Shown: piece by piece, positions 1 through 8,954 of the stretch
Layout of the letters: each line of letters starts with the position of its first letter
How positions within the stretch are numbered: the stretch's first letter is position 1
From: Blasia pusilla
Lineage: Eukaryota > Marchantiophyta > Marchantiopsida > Blasiales
NCBI GenBank assembly: GCA_050084515.1
Contig: CM114272.1
Coordinates: 45,074,001-45,138,000 of the forward strand
Direction of reading: 5' to 3'
Length of the DNA stretch: 64,000 bases
The notes under the pieces: model-generated
Databases searched by the model: none
The model's input: the letters and a program-made list of their open reading frames with translations, nothing else
Told to the model about the DNA's origin: nothing
Translations under genes and position numbers: made by a program

Positions 1-680
1 CTGGCTGAGGATTTGGATTGCAGGATCCGAGGTCAGGGATGTTTTGGGAGATGTTGCGAGTAGTATGACACTTGCAGGAGAGTCAGACATGTTCTCCAGC
101 ATACATTTTGGAGAACGTGCCGTTGTTGGGAGACACTTGTGCACGTGTGATGACGAGTATACATCATGTGAGGTCCTGGTTGGGACTTGCTATGTTGTTA
201 GATGCAGCGATAGTTGGGTCACGTGCCCATTTTCCATGACTGTGGTGGATAAATCTGATATCATTAGAGGTACTGAGTTGAGCATACGATGGAGTCCAAA
301 GAGCACCACATCTCACAGTGGATGCTATTTTGGGCTAAGGGCGTCGATCTCAGGTGGTGACACGGGATGATAGACCACCGTTGGCCATGGCCAATAGGGT
401 GGGGGAGTTGAGGGCAGCCTTACCTACGTTGGTGAGCTTCCCAACATCCCATGCCTTTTGTCAGAGAGGGCCAGACATGATTTGGGATGAGGTGACCGGA
501 GCATTGGAGGAGCCTACAACAGATGAGTGCGAGCGCGCCATGGGGTTCACTACCGGTACTACGGTGGTGCCAGGGATGACTGAGGCATCCCGGAGACATG
601 TGTTGGGGCAGGCGATGGACCTCAACTATCTCACATGGATAGTCAGCCTAAGTATGGTTGAGCTGAGACGGATGCGAGTG
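1..680 (+). pseudogene. DNMT3-like cytosine-5 methyltransferase, C-terminal part, in gypsy-1
   Basis: Remnant of a C5-DNA methyltransferase domain inside the retrotransposon polyprotein. The window opens just after the expected catalytic Cys motif. Motif VI (LENVPLLGD, the ENV triad with its catalytic Glu) is at 111-119, and a motif VIII-like stretch (GSRAHFP, a stop, then WWINL) at about 213-258. Motifs IX and X (ERAMGF and HVLGQAMDLN) lie at about 530-640 in the frame opened at 354. The motif VIII shape (S-R-A-H-x-P-x-x-W-W-x-N-L) resembles the AHRARYFWGNL block of DNMT3/DRM enzymes rather than that of DNMT1 or chromomethylases. Frame changes and a stop show it is dead. Gypsy-2 keeps the rest of the domain, including motifs I and IV. 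Confidence 0.75.
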
Positions 681-908
681 TCATCCATGCGGTCACGTCC
701 ACAAGTTGAACCATTGCCTACAGGGTCTGTACATCCATTGGCTGGGGGCAAGACGAGGAGAGATAGGCACCCATGGACTTCCTGGGACGTCGTTCGAGCG
801 GAGAGTGCGAAAGCGGCTAGAGTAGCACATGTTCATTTTTTGGATGTGGAACATGGTGTAGGAGGTCAGAGTGGAGTGGCTGTTGCGGAGGTGGCTAGGG
901 TTGCTACA

Positions 909-917
909 TAGCAACCA
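909..917 (+). promoter_or_regulatory. In-frame UAG with CAR-YYA readthrough context (gypsy-1)
   Basis: The DNMT reading frame ends TAG CAA CCA, and the same frame continues into the reverse transcriptase (ASSPSGVTMETWEP and onward). The identical arrangement, TAG CAG CCA, occurs at 36,963 in gypsy-2. UAG followed by CAR-YYA is the tobacco mosaic virus type of leaky stop. Conservation in two separately decaying copies suggests a programmed stop controlling the DNMT to RT ratio. This is inference: readthrough has not been shown. Confidence 0.6.
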
Positions 918-2370
918 AAGTTGGAGGTTGCGTCTTCTCCGAGTGGGGTCACGATGGAGACTTGGGAGCCTGTGATAGGTCTCAAGTTGATAGGAGGAGA
1001 GCGACGGCAAGTTCATAGGTTTCTGAGAGGGCATGTTAGTTGTTTTGCCTTCAGTATGAGAGACTTGGGTACGTTGAAGGGTCCTCGGATATGGATTGAG
1101 TTGGCTAGTGATACGACAATCTTTCGTCGACCCTACAGGTATTCCGATATAGAGCGAGCCTTGATTCAAAGCAGGGGTCAAGACTTGTTGGAGACAAGAT
1201 TTGTGGAGTTATCACATGGGGAGTATGCACCGGCCACAATCATGCTGGCAAAGAAGGATATGTATGGCAATTGGACGGATAGGCGGATGTGTGGAGATTA
1301 CTGTCCTATCAACCGACAGACGAGATCAGATCGGTATGCCATGCCTACTCCTGAGGAGATCTTTGATGCGGTAGGGCATGCAAAGATCTTCAGTACTTTA
1401 GATCTCCGTGCTGGCTATCATCAGCTTCCTATCAGGTTGGAGGACAGGGAGAAGACAACATTCTGGGGGATAGATCGGTTCGGGAGAGATTGCTTGTATC
1501 AGTGGCGGTTCTTACCATTTGGGTTGAAGAACGCGCATGCAGAGTTTCAAAGAGTGATGGATAGGATTCTAGCTGGCTTGGATTTTGTACGATGTTACAT
1601 AGATGATATTCTTATCTTTAGTTCCACGGTTGAGGAGCATGAGCGACACCTGGAGGAGGTGTTTCGGCGATTGCTGTTACATGGACTGAAGTTACATCTA
1701 GGCAAGTGCAGATTCTTTCAAGAGCAGATTGAGTATTTGGGACACACCTTATACCCGAGTGGGTTAGGCGTTCAGCAGACAAAGGTAGAGGCTATTGCGT
1801 AGATTCTATGCCCTACAGATGTGAGTCGAGTCCGAGCATTTCTTGGATTGGCAAACTTCTATCGACGGTATGTCAAGGGTTTTAGTGCGATCGCAAAGTC
1901 TTTGACCTTGTTGACGAGACTTGATCAGGTTTGGTTGTGGGGAGATGATCAAGAGCGAGCATTCCAGGAGCTCAAGGGCGGGTTGACGTCCTCACCCATT
2001 TTACGGAGACCGGTTAGGGGTCGCCCATTCCAGTTACATATGGATTGGAGCATGTTGGGTCTAGGAGCACTGCTTACTCAAAGGGATGACGAGGAGAGGG
2101 AGTTCGTTGTGGCTTACGCGAGCCGATCGAACAACATTGCAGAGGAAAAGTACAGCTCCTACGAGGGAGAGTGCTTGGCTACAGTGTGGGCCGGGGCAGA
2201 TTTCAGGTGCTATTTATTCGGCAACCCTTTCACACTTATCACTAATCATCAGCCGTTGAGGTGGTTGATGGTGTCCGACAAGCTTTCGAGAAAGCTTGCC
2301 AGGTGGGCTCTATTACTACAAGAGTATGAGTTTGAGGTGGTTCATAGGCCAGGTCGGGACATGGGTTGAG
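912..2370 (+). pseudogene. Reverse transcriptase and RNase H of gypsy-1
   Basis: Continues in frame after the UAG. The N-terminal pre-RT segment holds WEPVIGLKL and FRRPYRYSD. The RT palm holds CGDYCPINRQT, FSTLDLRAGYHQLP, WRFLPFGLKNA and the catalytic YIDDI near 1594. An in-frame TAG at 1800-1802 interrupts the thumb/connection, and the same frame resumes with DVSRVRAFLGLANFYRRYVKGF. RNase H follows: D in HMDWS, E in YEGECLA, but TNH where TDH is expected, so its third acidic residue is lost. The reading breaks at about 2365 (RPGRD, then a stop), where gypsy-2 continues with a D-G-L-S-R-N motif. The family function is copying element RNA to DNA and degrading the RNA strand. Confidence 0.9.
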
Positions 2371-2379
2371 TCGTAACCC

Positions 2380-3853
2380 GAGTCAGAGAGACGACACAGG
2401 AGCTCGATGGCACAGAGAGAGTGATGAGGAGATGATGCCCGGTTGGCATGCATCTGCCTATCTTTGTTGGTTGACTATGGCAGGTCAGCCATAGGTGATG
2501 ACTTCAGTGGTGGGTTTGGATGATGAGTCTTTGGATCCGGAGGTCAGTGAGGAGGATACAGGTGGTCGTGATATCCATGACGACGTGGAGGTTGTGGAGT
2601 TCTTGCGCACTGGCGTCGTAGAGAGCACAATGAGTGCTAGGGAGCGGGATCGGATCCTATAGAGAGCCAGGAGGTTCAGGTGGGAGGGGACTCACATTTT
2701 GCGGGTATGGGGAGATGGTAGGGTACCAGTGGTACCTCATCCTTCCCAGCGAGCATGTGTAGTGAGAGATGCCCATGAGGAGTTGGGACATTTTGGAGTG
2801 AAGCGTACTTATAGCTTACTCAGATTTCAGATGTGTGCGCACGCACGATATCCGGGTACAGCTGATTTCAGGCCAGATGTATGGTATGTGATAGAGTGCG
2901 AGCATCCTTCAATGCTCCCACTCCACAGTTACATCCTTTGTCAATTATGGGTTTAGGTTATTGGTGGATTTTAGACTTTGTGGGACCTTTGCCATTGAGG
3001 GGACGTCATCATAGGTACGTGTTGGTCATGGTGGAGCATTTCTCCAAGTGGATAGAGTTGGTGGCACTACCGGACAAGGCGAGCGAGGGAACAACTTATG
3101 CGTTTCTAGATCGTGTGCTTAGTCACTTTGGTGCACGGGCGGAGGTGTTGGGGTACCGAGTCCAAGGGAGAGTTTCAGGCCTTGTGTGATCAGGCGCTGA
3201 TAGATCACCGCACCACGTCTCGAGATCATTCTGAGGCGGATGGGTTGGCGGAGAGAGTGGTATAGACGGTGAAGAGAGGATTGCGCAAGTATGGCTTGCA
3301 GCGGGGACAGTTGAGGGAGTGGGACCTACAGTTGCCATGGTTGGTTATGGGTTATCGCTTTAGTCAGAAGGCATCCTTGGCGTCATTTTCACGGTATTTT
3401 TTGCTCTTTGGTAGAGAGCCAGATTTCCCTGGAGCGATTCAACATGATATGGCAGAGGTGTTAGATCTTAATGATCCACATGTGTGGGTACAAGCATGTT
3501 CTCAGAGGGCGGAGGTTTTCTGTAGAGTTGTGCCTATGGCATCCGAGAACTTAGCTATTGCTCAGCATAGAGATACATTGAGGTACACGACCATTCGTGG
3601 AGGAGGTTATTGTCCAGGGATTAGGAGGTTTCATCCTGAAGATTACGTGTATTTACAACAGGCGACATTCACGACGCTAGATGTCACTGCAAGGCGCACG
3701 ATCCTACATGTGTGCGAGGTATTACCGACCGGAGTCCTCATGTTGGAGGAACGGGATGGTATGGTTTGGAAGGATTATGTGTGCAATTGTGTGTCATGTC
3801 ATCTTTCGAACGTAGACGAGACAGTGGATCAGAGCTTGGCACTAGTACTTGCA
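2380..3853 (+). pseudogene. Integrase of gypsy-1 (frameshifted)
   Basis: DDE integrase in several frames. The zinc-binding HHCC start is seen in HEELGHFGVKR (about 2775-2807), with the CMVCDRV cysteines altered. The core has a catalytic Asp in LDFVGPLP (about 2968) and EHFSKWIELVALPDKASEG. A small deletion near 3150 removes the second Asp, because gypsy-2 keeps LTDQGTEF here and gypsy-1 does not. The third acidic residue region (DHSEADGLAERV in a shifted frame) is at about 3220-3265, where a TAG has replaced a Gln codon. The C-terminal part at 3269-3850 includes GYRFSQKASLASF and GVLMLEERDGMVWKDYV, the usual gypsy integrase C-terminal layout, and leads straight into the PHD finger. Confidence 0.85.
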
Positions 3854-3856
3854 GGC

Positions 3857-3998
3857 TTGAGGTGTATGTTGTGTGGATCTGCAAGGGATGCAGCCACCAT
3901 GTTGGAATGTGATGGTTGTTCTCGAGTGTGGTATATGTCATGTCTCACCCCCTCTTGATGTGATTCCCACGGGACAATGGATGTGTCCGAGATATGTA
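3857..3998 (+). pseudogene. PHD finger appended to the gypsy-1 integrase
   Basis: Zinc-finger module at the polyprotein C terminus: LRCMLCG, then MLECDGCSRVWYMSCLTP, then after a frame slip PTGQWMCPR. This is the PHD pattern (C-x2-C ... C-x2-C ... H-x2-C ... W-x-C-x2-C). The expected His is Tyr here and the final Cys is Tyr, so this copy is damaged. Gypsy-2 keeps the His (GWHMMC). PHD fingers in other proteins read the histone H3 tail. In this position, where chromoviruses carry a chromodomain, a role in integration targeting or chromatin reading is inferred. Confidence 0.75.
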
Positions 3999-4062
3999 TA
4001 GGGTAGTAAGTCATGTCAGAGAGATGTGATATTTTCTATCTGGAGTTGGGGGGATCAACGGC

Positions 4063-4360
4063 CAACTAGGGGGGTGGTTGTGTGATCTCCATGTATATAT
4101 ATGAGTTGATTTTTGTACATGTGTGGATTGACTCGTGTGTGGGGAAGATCAATGTTATGTGGTGTAGATGTGACCAAAGATGTATGTTGTGTAGCGATAT
4201 GTATGCGCACGACAACTGTCACATCTGGGTAGCTGATAGGCTGAGATCCATCGTGGATAGGGTGTAGGAGCCAGTGGACTATCTTGAGTGTAACTTTGTC
4301 CCACTGTATTGGATGAGGTTGAGGATAGTTCCGTTGTGTCAAGAATGTTGTTTTTTAGAA
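4063..4360 (+). repeat. Polypurine tract and start of gypsy-1 3' LTR
   Basis: A G-rich run (AGGGGGGTGG, about 4068-4077) is followed by TTGTGTGATC. Gypsy-2 has TAGGGGCGAG followed by TTGTGGTACA at the equivalent place, so both LTRs appear to begin T-TGTG right after the polypurine tract. Downstream both keep a GATGTATGTTGT-like stretch and CGCACGACARCTGTCA (gypsy-1 at about 4206), which shows that this palindromic block is internal to the LTR. The 3' end of this LTR could not be placed. Confidence 0.55.
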
Positions 4361-4364
4361 ATGT

Positions 4365-5580
4365 CCGTAGAGGTTGCGCCGACCTCATTTTGCAACCAAT
4401 TTATATTTCCGAAGGACAATCCAAGAAAATACACAGGTCCTTCGCATAAACCATTAGACATGTAGTAATAAGGATCGCTAGGACGTTGGACAACTTCTGG
4501 GCCCAAACAATTTGGGCGTAGAAAAACTGGCGACCCCATGGGCAGGAGGTTGCAGCGACCATCATAGGTCATACGCTATACTTGTGATAGTTGTTCGGTT
4601 CAGCAAGTTGGGGAGATTTGTGGCGACGGTGGACTCCACAACGGCCTATACGACTTCTCGACTGCTCTTGGATAGTTGGTGGCACGCTCAAGCCTCATGG
4701 GTTGCCTACAATATTGTTTCAAATCAAGATCCAAAGTTTACCAGTGCTTTTTGGAAGCACTTACTCAGAAGGTAATGCCTTCCATCCGCAGACGGATGGA
4801 CAAACGAAAAAGGTAAACTCGATTGTGAATCAATACTTAAGGAATTACATGAGTGCGGATTTGCGAGATTGGGCAAAGTGGCTAAGTACTTTTACAACTC
4901 AGCCAAGCATTCTGCAATTGGAGAATCTTCGTTTCTTTTGGCTTATGGACGTGATCCAGAAGGGCCTCTTGACCTGGCCCTTTCAAAGGGTACTACATCG
5001 ACACAAATGCGCCAAGCAACGGGGAAAGGTTTGTTAGAGGAGATGTAAGGACGAGAGGAGCGGATAAGAAGAAGTATTGCAAAGGCTCAATTAAGGTATG
5101 TTAAGCATGTTAACAAGAGTCGGCACCAAGTACGGTTCCAAGTAGGAGAGCAAGTGTGGTTGAGTGTGAAGAATCCCACTCTTCTGAAGGAGTTTTCCGC
5201 AAAGCTATCTGCCAAGTAAGTTGGACCATGTGTGATCAAGTCAAACCTGTTTGAGGACGTGTATACATTGGAGCTGAAAAAAGAGTTCAGGATTCATCCA
5301 ACTCTCAACGTGTCACTATTGAAGAAGTGTCTTCAAGATAATGTGCGTCTCGAGCGGAGATAGATGTTGAGACCGCAAACGGTAATCGTGAACAAAGAAC
5401 CAAAGTTTGAGGTGGAGACCGTCTTGCATTCGAGGCGTAGGGCCAACAAGTACGAGTTCTTGGTCAAGTGAAAGGGCTACCATGTGAAAGAGGCGACTCG
5501 GATTGTAGAGGCAGATCTGGAACACACGCAAGAGGTGTTGCAAGACTTCAAATGGATGGAGGAAAAGCACATGTGTTAGT
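4365..5580 (+). pseudogene. Chromovirus (Ty3/gypsy) integrase and chromodomain remnant
   Basis: Second, unrelated gypsy fossil. The integrase core is in two frames: RFSKLGRFVATVDSTTAYTT and DPKFTSAFWKHLL (about 4590-4765), then AFHPQTDGQTKKVN (about 4775-4820) and WAKWLS. Further on come IAKAQLRYVKHVNKSR, GEQVWLSVKN and FRIHPTLNVSLLKKCL. The C terminus is a chromodomain: EPKFEVETVLHSRRRANKYE, FLVK, a stop at the conserved Trp position, then KGYHVKEATRIVEADLE and AQEVLQDF-like residues ending at about 5575. Chromodomains bind methylated histone tails and are the mark of chromoviruses. Multiple stops show decay. No flanking LTRs were recognised. Confidence 0.85.
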
Positions 5581-5599
5581 ACACGGAGTCTACAACGCA

Positions 5600-6370
5600 T
5601 AGTTTATAGAATGTAAAAGACTCTATGAATACCATATTTCATTTCTATGAGCCAAAAATAATTATTTAAAATTTTCATAATCATTTCCTCTTCTAATTTT
5701 TACAATTATTATTATTTTATTTTAAAAATAATTAATTTGAATAAAGATTTATTTTTTAAAAATTCATCGAGTACTTTTTTTAATAATTATTTTTCTAAGA
5801 AAAGCTTAATTTTCGTCTTATTTTTCATGAGAATATTTTCTTAGATGATTTTTTAAATTAATTTTTTTAGCAAAATATGGGCCACTAAATTAGTATTAAA
5901 AATTACAAAGACCTCTCTAAAACTCTAGTTGTGAAAGATAACATAAAGAAATGATGAAACTCTCCATATCCATACACCAAGAAAATGTTCTCCAAGTATC
6001 TTTTAAGGCTACTAGTAGTCACAAAAATCGCATATGGAACCTTTGAGCCTCCCTAGTAACCCTCTCCCCAATCCGAGTGCTCACATTCAAGAGAAGGTTT
6101 TACATTCTTGAGCAAGGGAAGGCTTTTTTGGCAATATTTCCAATGAAAGCATATTCTACAATGAGAACATTTTTTTTTGTGTAAGGTGCATTCTATATGA
6201 GGAAATTTTTTTTGGACGCATACACTTCTATGTGCCATCTATCTATACTATTATAAGAAACCCATGCTATGACTAAACGAAAAAAATTAATAAACATGGT
6301 ACAAAAATTCTCTCATTTTTCATTGCTCATCTTAGCTAAACTTATTTTCAAAAGAAGATTACTTTCACAT
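5600..6370. other. AT-rich DNA without recognised genes
   Basis: Strongly AT-rich, with short A and T runs (about 5640-5890). No convincing ORF, RNA gene or transposon domain is seen. It probably belongs to the 3' flank of the chromovirus fossil or to intergenic DNA. Confidence 0.5.
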
Positions 6371-6378
6371 AAGGACCA

Positions 6379-6722
6379 AAGGAAGCTTGGGGACTATTAA
6401 AGATAAGTAGTAGCAATGAACCACCATGAAGTAGCTAGATTGGGTAAAGGAAATTATAATTAACCACTTTGGTTATGGTTGAAGTGGTCTGATTTTAGGG
6501 TTAAATGGATGAGCAATGATAATGTAAGTGGACACACCTTAAATTTCTAGATTTTTATGAGTAAAAAATTGACATAAATAATTGAAAAAGGTGATTTATG
6601 ATACTCATCATTTAAACCACTTCAACCATTACCATAGTGTTTATTATAATTACCTTTTCCCAATCTACCTGCTTCATGGTGGTCCATTACTATTACTTAT
6701 CTTTGATAGTCCCCAAGGCGGC
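6379..6722. repeat. Foldback (MITE-like) inverted repeat
   Basis: The segment at about 6381-6490 (beginning CTTGGGGACTATTAAAGATA) is repeated as its reverse complement at about 6612-6718 (ending CTTTGATAGTCCCCAAG). The arms are roughly 105-110 bp and imperfect, and the spacer is about 120 bp. No ORF lies between them. It could be a MITE or foldback element, or a young hairpin locus able to give small RNAs. Target-site duplications were not identified. Confidence 0.7.
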
Positions 6723-7149
6723 TTTGAAAATTTGATTTTCTTTTGATTACTAGTTCTTAAGATAAGCTAGCAGTTAATAATCACGCAGCCTTACAAGCGT
6801 TTTCCAGGTCTCCGAGTGCATAAACATTTTCTTGACATTGCCATGTGTCAAGTAAATAGGTTCTTGCATGACTCTTTTTGCATTTCTTCAATTTTATGAT
6901 TGAAGTGTGATAAGGCCATTATTTCTGGTTCTTATCCACTTGGTTTCATGTCCATGTCAAGATGATTCCACTGAATTAAGAATCATTCAAGATGTAAAGC
7001 ATTGTTGTGCGATGTACCATGTGTGGGGATGGAAGAGGAGTTGATTCCTATATGTCTAGCGCATCGTATCACCACCTCATTTTTTAGGGATTATGTTTAG
7101 AAATGCAGCACAATTTTTGTGTGGGAAATTCCTCGCTTACCGCATCGTT

Positions 7150-8522
7150 GTTTGCCGAGGGAGTCTATACTTATTAAGTAGTGCATGTCGTAGCTTTGCG
7201 ACCATAGACCCCACACCCTCGTTGGACGATGCTTGAGACTAGGATGGGTGTAGAGAGAGGAAAGTGAAGAAGGTACCATATGAGAGGAGGGAGACACTCT
7301 CATATAGTGTGAAGTTGACCAAACAACGTGTTGGTGCAGAGGTTCCAAGTGTCAACCAAGAAGCTCTTCACCACACCATCTACTTTGCCTGATTGGGATG
7401 CCCAATAGAGACATTACTTACCAATGCAGGAGGTTTGGGCAATGAATCAAGGATACTAAATGTGTTGAACAATTCTGGTGTTACCAGGTTAGAAATATCA
7501 ACATATGCTCTTGCTCTATGTGTTGTGAATTTTGCGCAGGAGACCAAGCAATGACTAGAGGTTTCATCCCCATCCTCACACAAGGTGCAAGAGTTTAGTT
7601 GTGTTCACATCTTGCTTTTCTTATGGTTCAACGGGATTGCCCCCTTAGTATTGAACTTGAGCCGGGTTCCCAAGCAAGGGGTTCCGCGCAAATAGTTCTT
7701 CAGTTCTGCCTTTTCGGGATATACCGTCGAGAGAGAGGTCAAATATTTTCATGGCTTCCTCTAGGGTACTCTGCTGTGAGCGTTTGCCCACTGCTTTGGT
7801 TATGGTATCCACAAATGCGTTCAGACCTTGTTGGGAGCTTGGTTGCTTGCACAATCTCTTGAACCTTTTTCGTCCAAGATTTGGCTTGCTTTACGCGTCT
7901 TATTTGGGTCCAAGTTTTCCCCATCACCTCTTTAGGATGGCGATGGGAGTCCGTTGTCTCCAACTGCCTCTGCCCTTTCAACTTGGCGATGTCACGTCTA
8001 TCCTCCAAGGATTTCATGCCAAGTTCTGATCTCACAACAACTCCGGCTGTGTGTGAGGAAGCTGACATCATACCCCAATTCGCCTTCAGCTACTCAACTT
8101 CAAGCCTATCCCTTTGTTTGGTGTTGGCATCCCACAATGCTGCCCCATATCATGCTGCCCCACTACCCTCAGGGAGATAGTAAGAGAGGGCACTTAATCT
8201 GGTATATTTGTTCCTTGCATTCTTGAGATGGTTGGGCTTCGGTCCCAAATGACTTTTGGTTTGAGGAGGGAATTAGATACCCAAGACCCAATAGCATTCC
8301 TTGGACTTAAGTGTCTTCAAAACCACTCTTAGACCGACATATCAATGAAGGCATGAAGCACCCGCCGCAACAAATGCCACAGCTCTCCATATGCGCATTG
8401 GAAAAATTCAGGCCCCATGGTGCAAAGGCATGAATGCCATAAGTCGCAGCCAACTTTAGACCGTGACATGGTAAGGTGTGTATTTCAGGGTTGAAACTGG
8501 AGCCCTCTTTTATTCTGGACAC
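7150..8522 (-). mobile_element. 5'-truncated L1-like LINE, RT C-terminal region and zinc finger
   Basis: On the minus strand, from about 8520 downward, peptides typical of the C-terminal half of a LINE ORF2 appear in shifting frames: LKLAATYGI and LNFSNAHMESCG, then a block with YGAALWDANTKQRDRLEVEQ and SELGMKSLEDRRDIAKLKGQ, then ELFARNPLLGNP. A C-x2-C ... H-x4-C zinc finger follows (CTLCEDGDETSSHCLVSC, about 7510-7580). The tail (PELFNTFSILDSLPK) and 3' UTR run to about 7150. The same tail and UTR recur at 51.1-51.6 kb. The 5' truncation is typical of LINE insertion by target-primed reverse transcription. Stops and frameshifts show it is inactive. Confidence 0.65.
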
Positions 8523-8954
8523 CCTAATCTCTCAAAAACTGTCTGCAGCCGTCCCATCTGACAAGGGCTCGGTGCCTGAAATCTGTCTACACCTAGTTCA
8601 ATTTTACAGCTTCGGATAGAGCCATATGAGTCGTTTTGTAGTGGGATTCTTAGTCAGCTTCGTTGTCGATAGGGAAAAACAGTCGCCGAGACTACCATCG
8701 GCTGGGAGACATACAAGCAGAGCATGTTTCCAAATGGCATTCTTTGATCAGTTTCACTTTCATGTCGATTTTCTTGTTGAGGACGCACAAGTTCTACGCA
8801 GCCATGGTTCCTGCAGATGGTTAGTATACATGGTAACTAGTTACGTCTTGCTGCTTTAGTTGGTTGGGCTTTTCTAGAAGATCGACGAAAGTTCCTTAGT
8901 GAGGATGAGAGATTAACAAGACGCGAATCCTATAACATGATTTGCACACTCACC
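8523..8954. other. No recognised feature
   Basis: Between the LINE remnant and the first putative exon of the minus-strand gene. One plus-strand ORF (8626-8859, 77 codons) shows no family features. It may be the 3' UTR of the minus-strand gene. Confidence 0.4.

Larger units (their letters stand above)
1..4360 (+). mobile_element. gypsy-1: Ty3/gypsy element with DNMT and PHD domains (5' truncated by window)
   Basis: Decayed Ty3/gypsy retrotransposon entering the window inside its methyltransferase domain. The order on the plus strand is DNMT C-terminal part (1-680), linker, in-frame TAG (909), reverse transcriptase and RNase H (to about 2370), integrase (about 2700-3700), PHD finger (3857-3998), polypurine tract (near 4065-4077) and the start of a 3' LTR. 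It lines up domain for domain with gypsy-2 at 31-41 kb, and their peptides agree over long stretches (for example both carry YIDDI, GHFGVKR and EHFSKWIELVALPDKASEG). Several stops and frameshifts make it a fossil. The 3' boundary is uncertain: the LTR sequence becomes unlike that of gypsy-2 after about 4225, and chromovirus sequence is recognisable from about 4370. Confidence 0.85.

Noticed and set aside
44-370. 108-codon ORF at the window start as an independent gene
   Set aside because: It is out of frame with the methyltransferase motifs that are readable in the neighbouring frames of the same stretch.
693-1181. 162-codon minus-strand ORF in gypsy-1
   Set aside because: Antisense of the DNMT-RT border; no family features.
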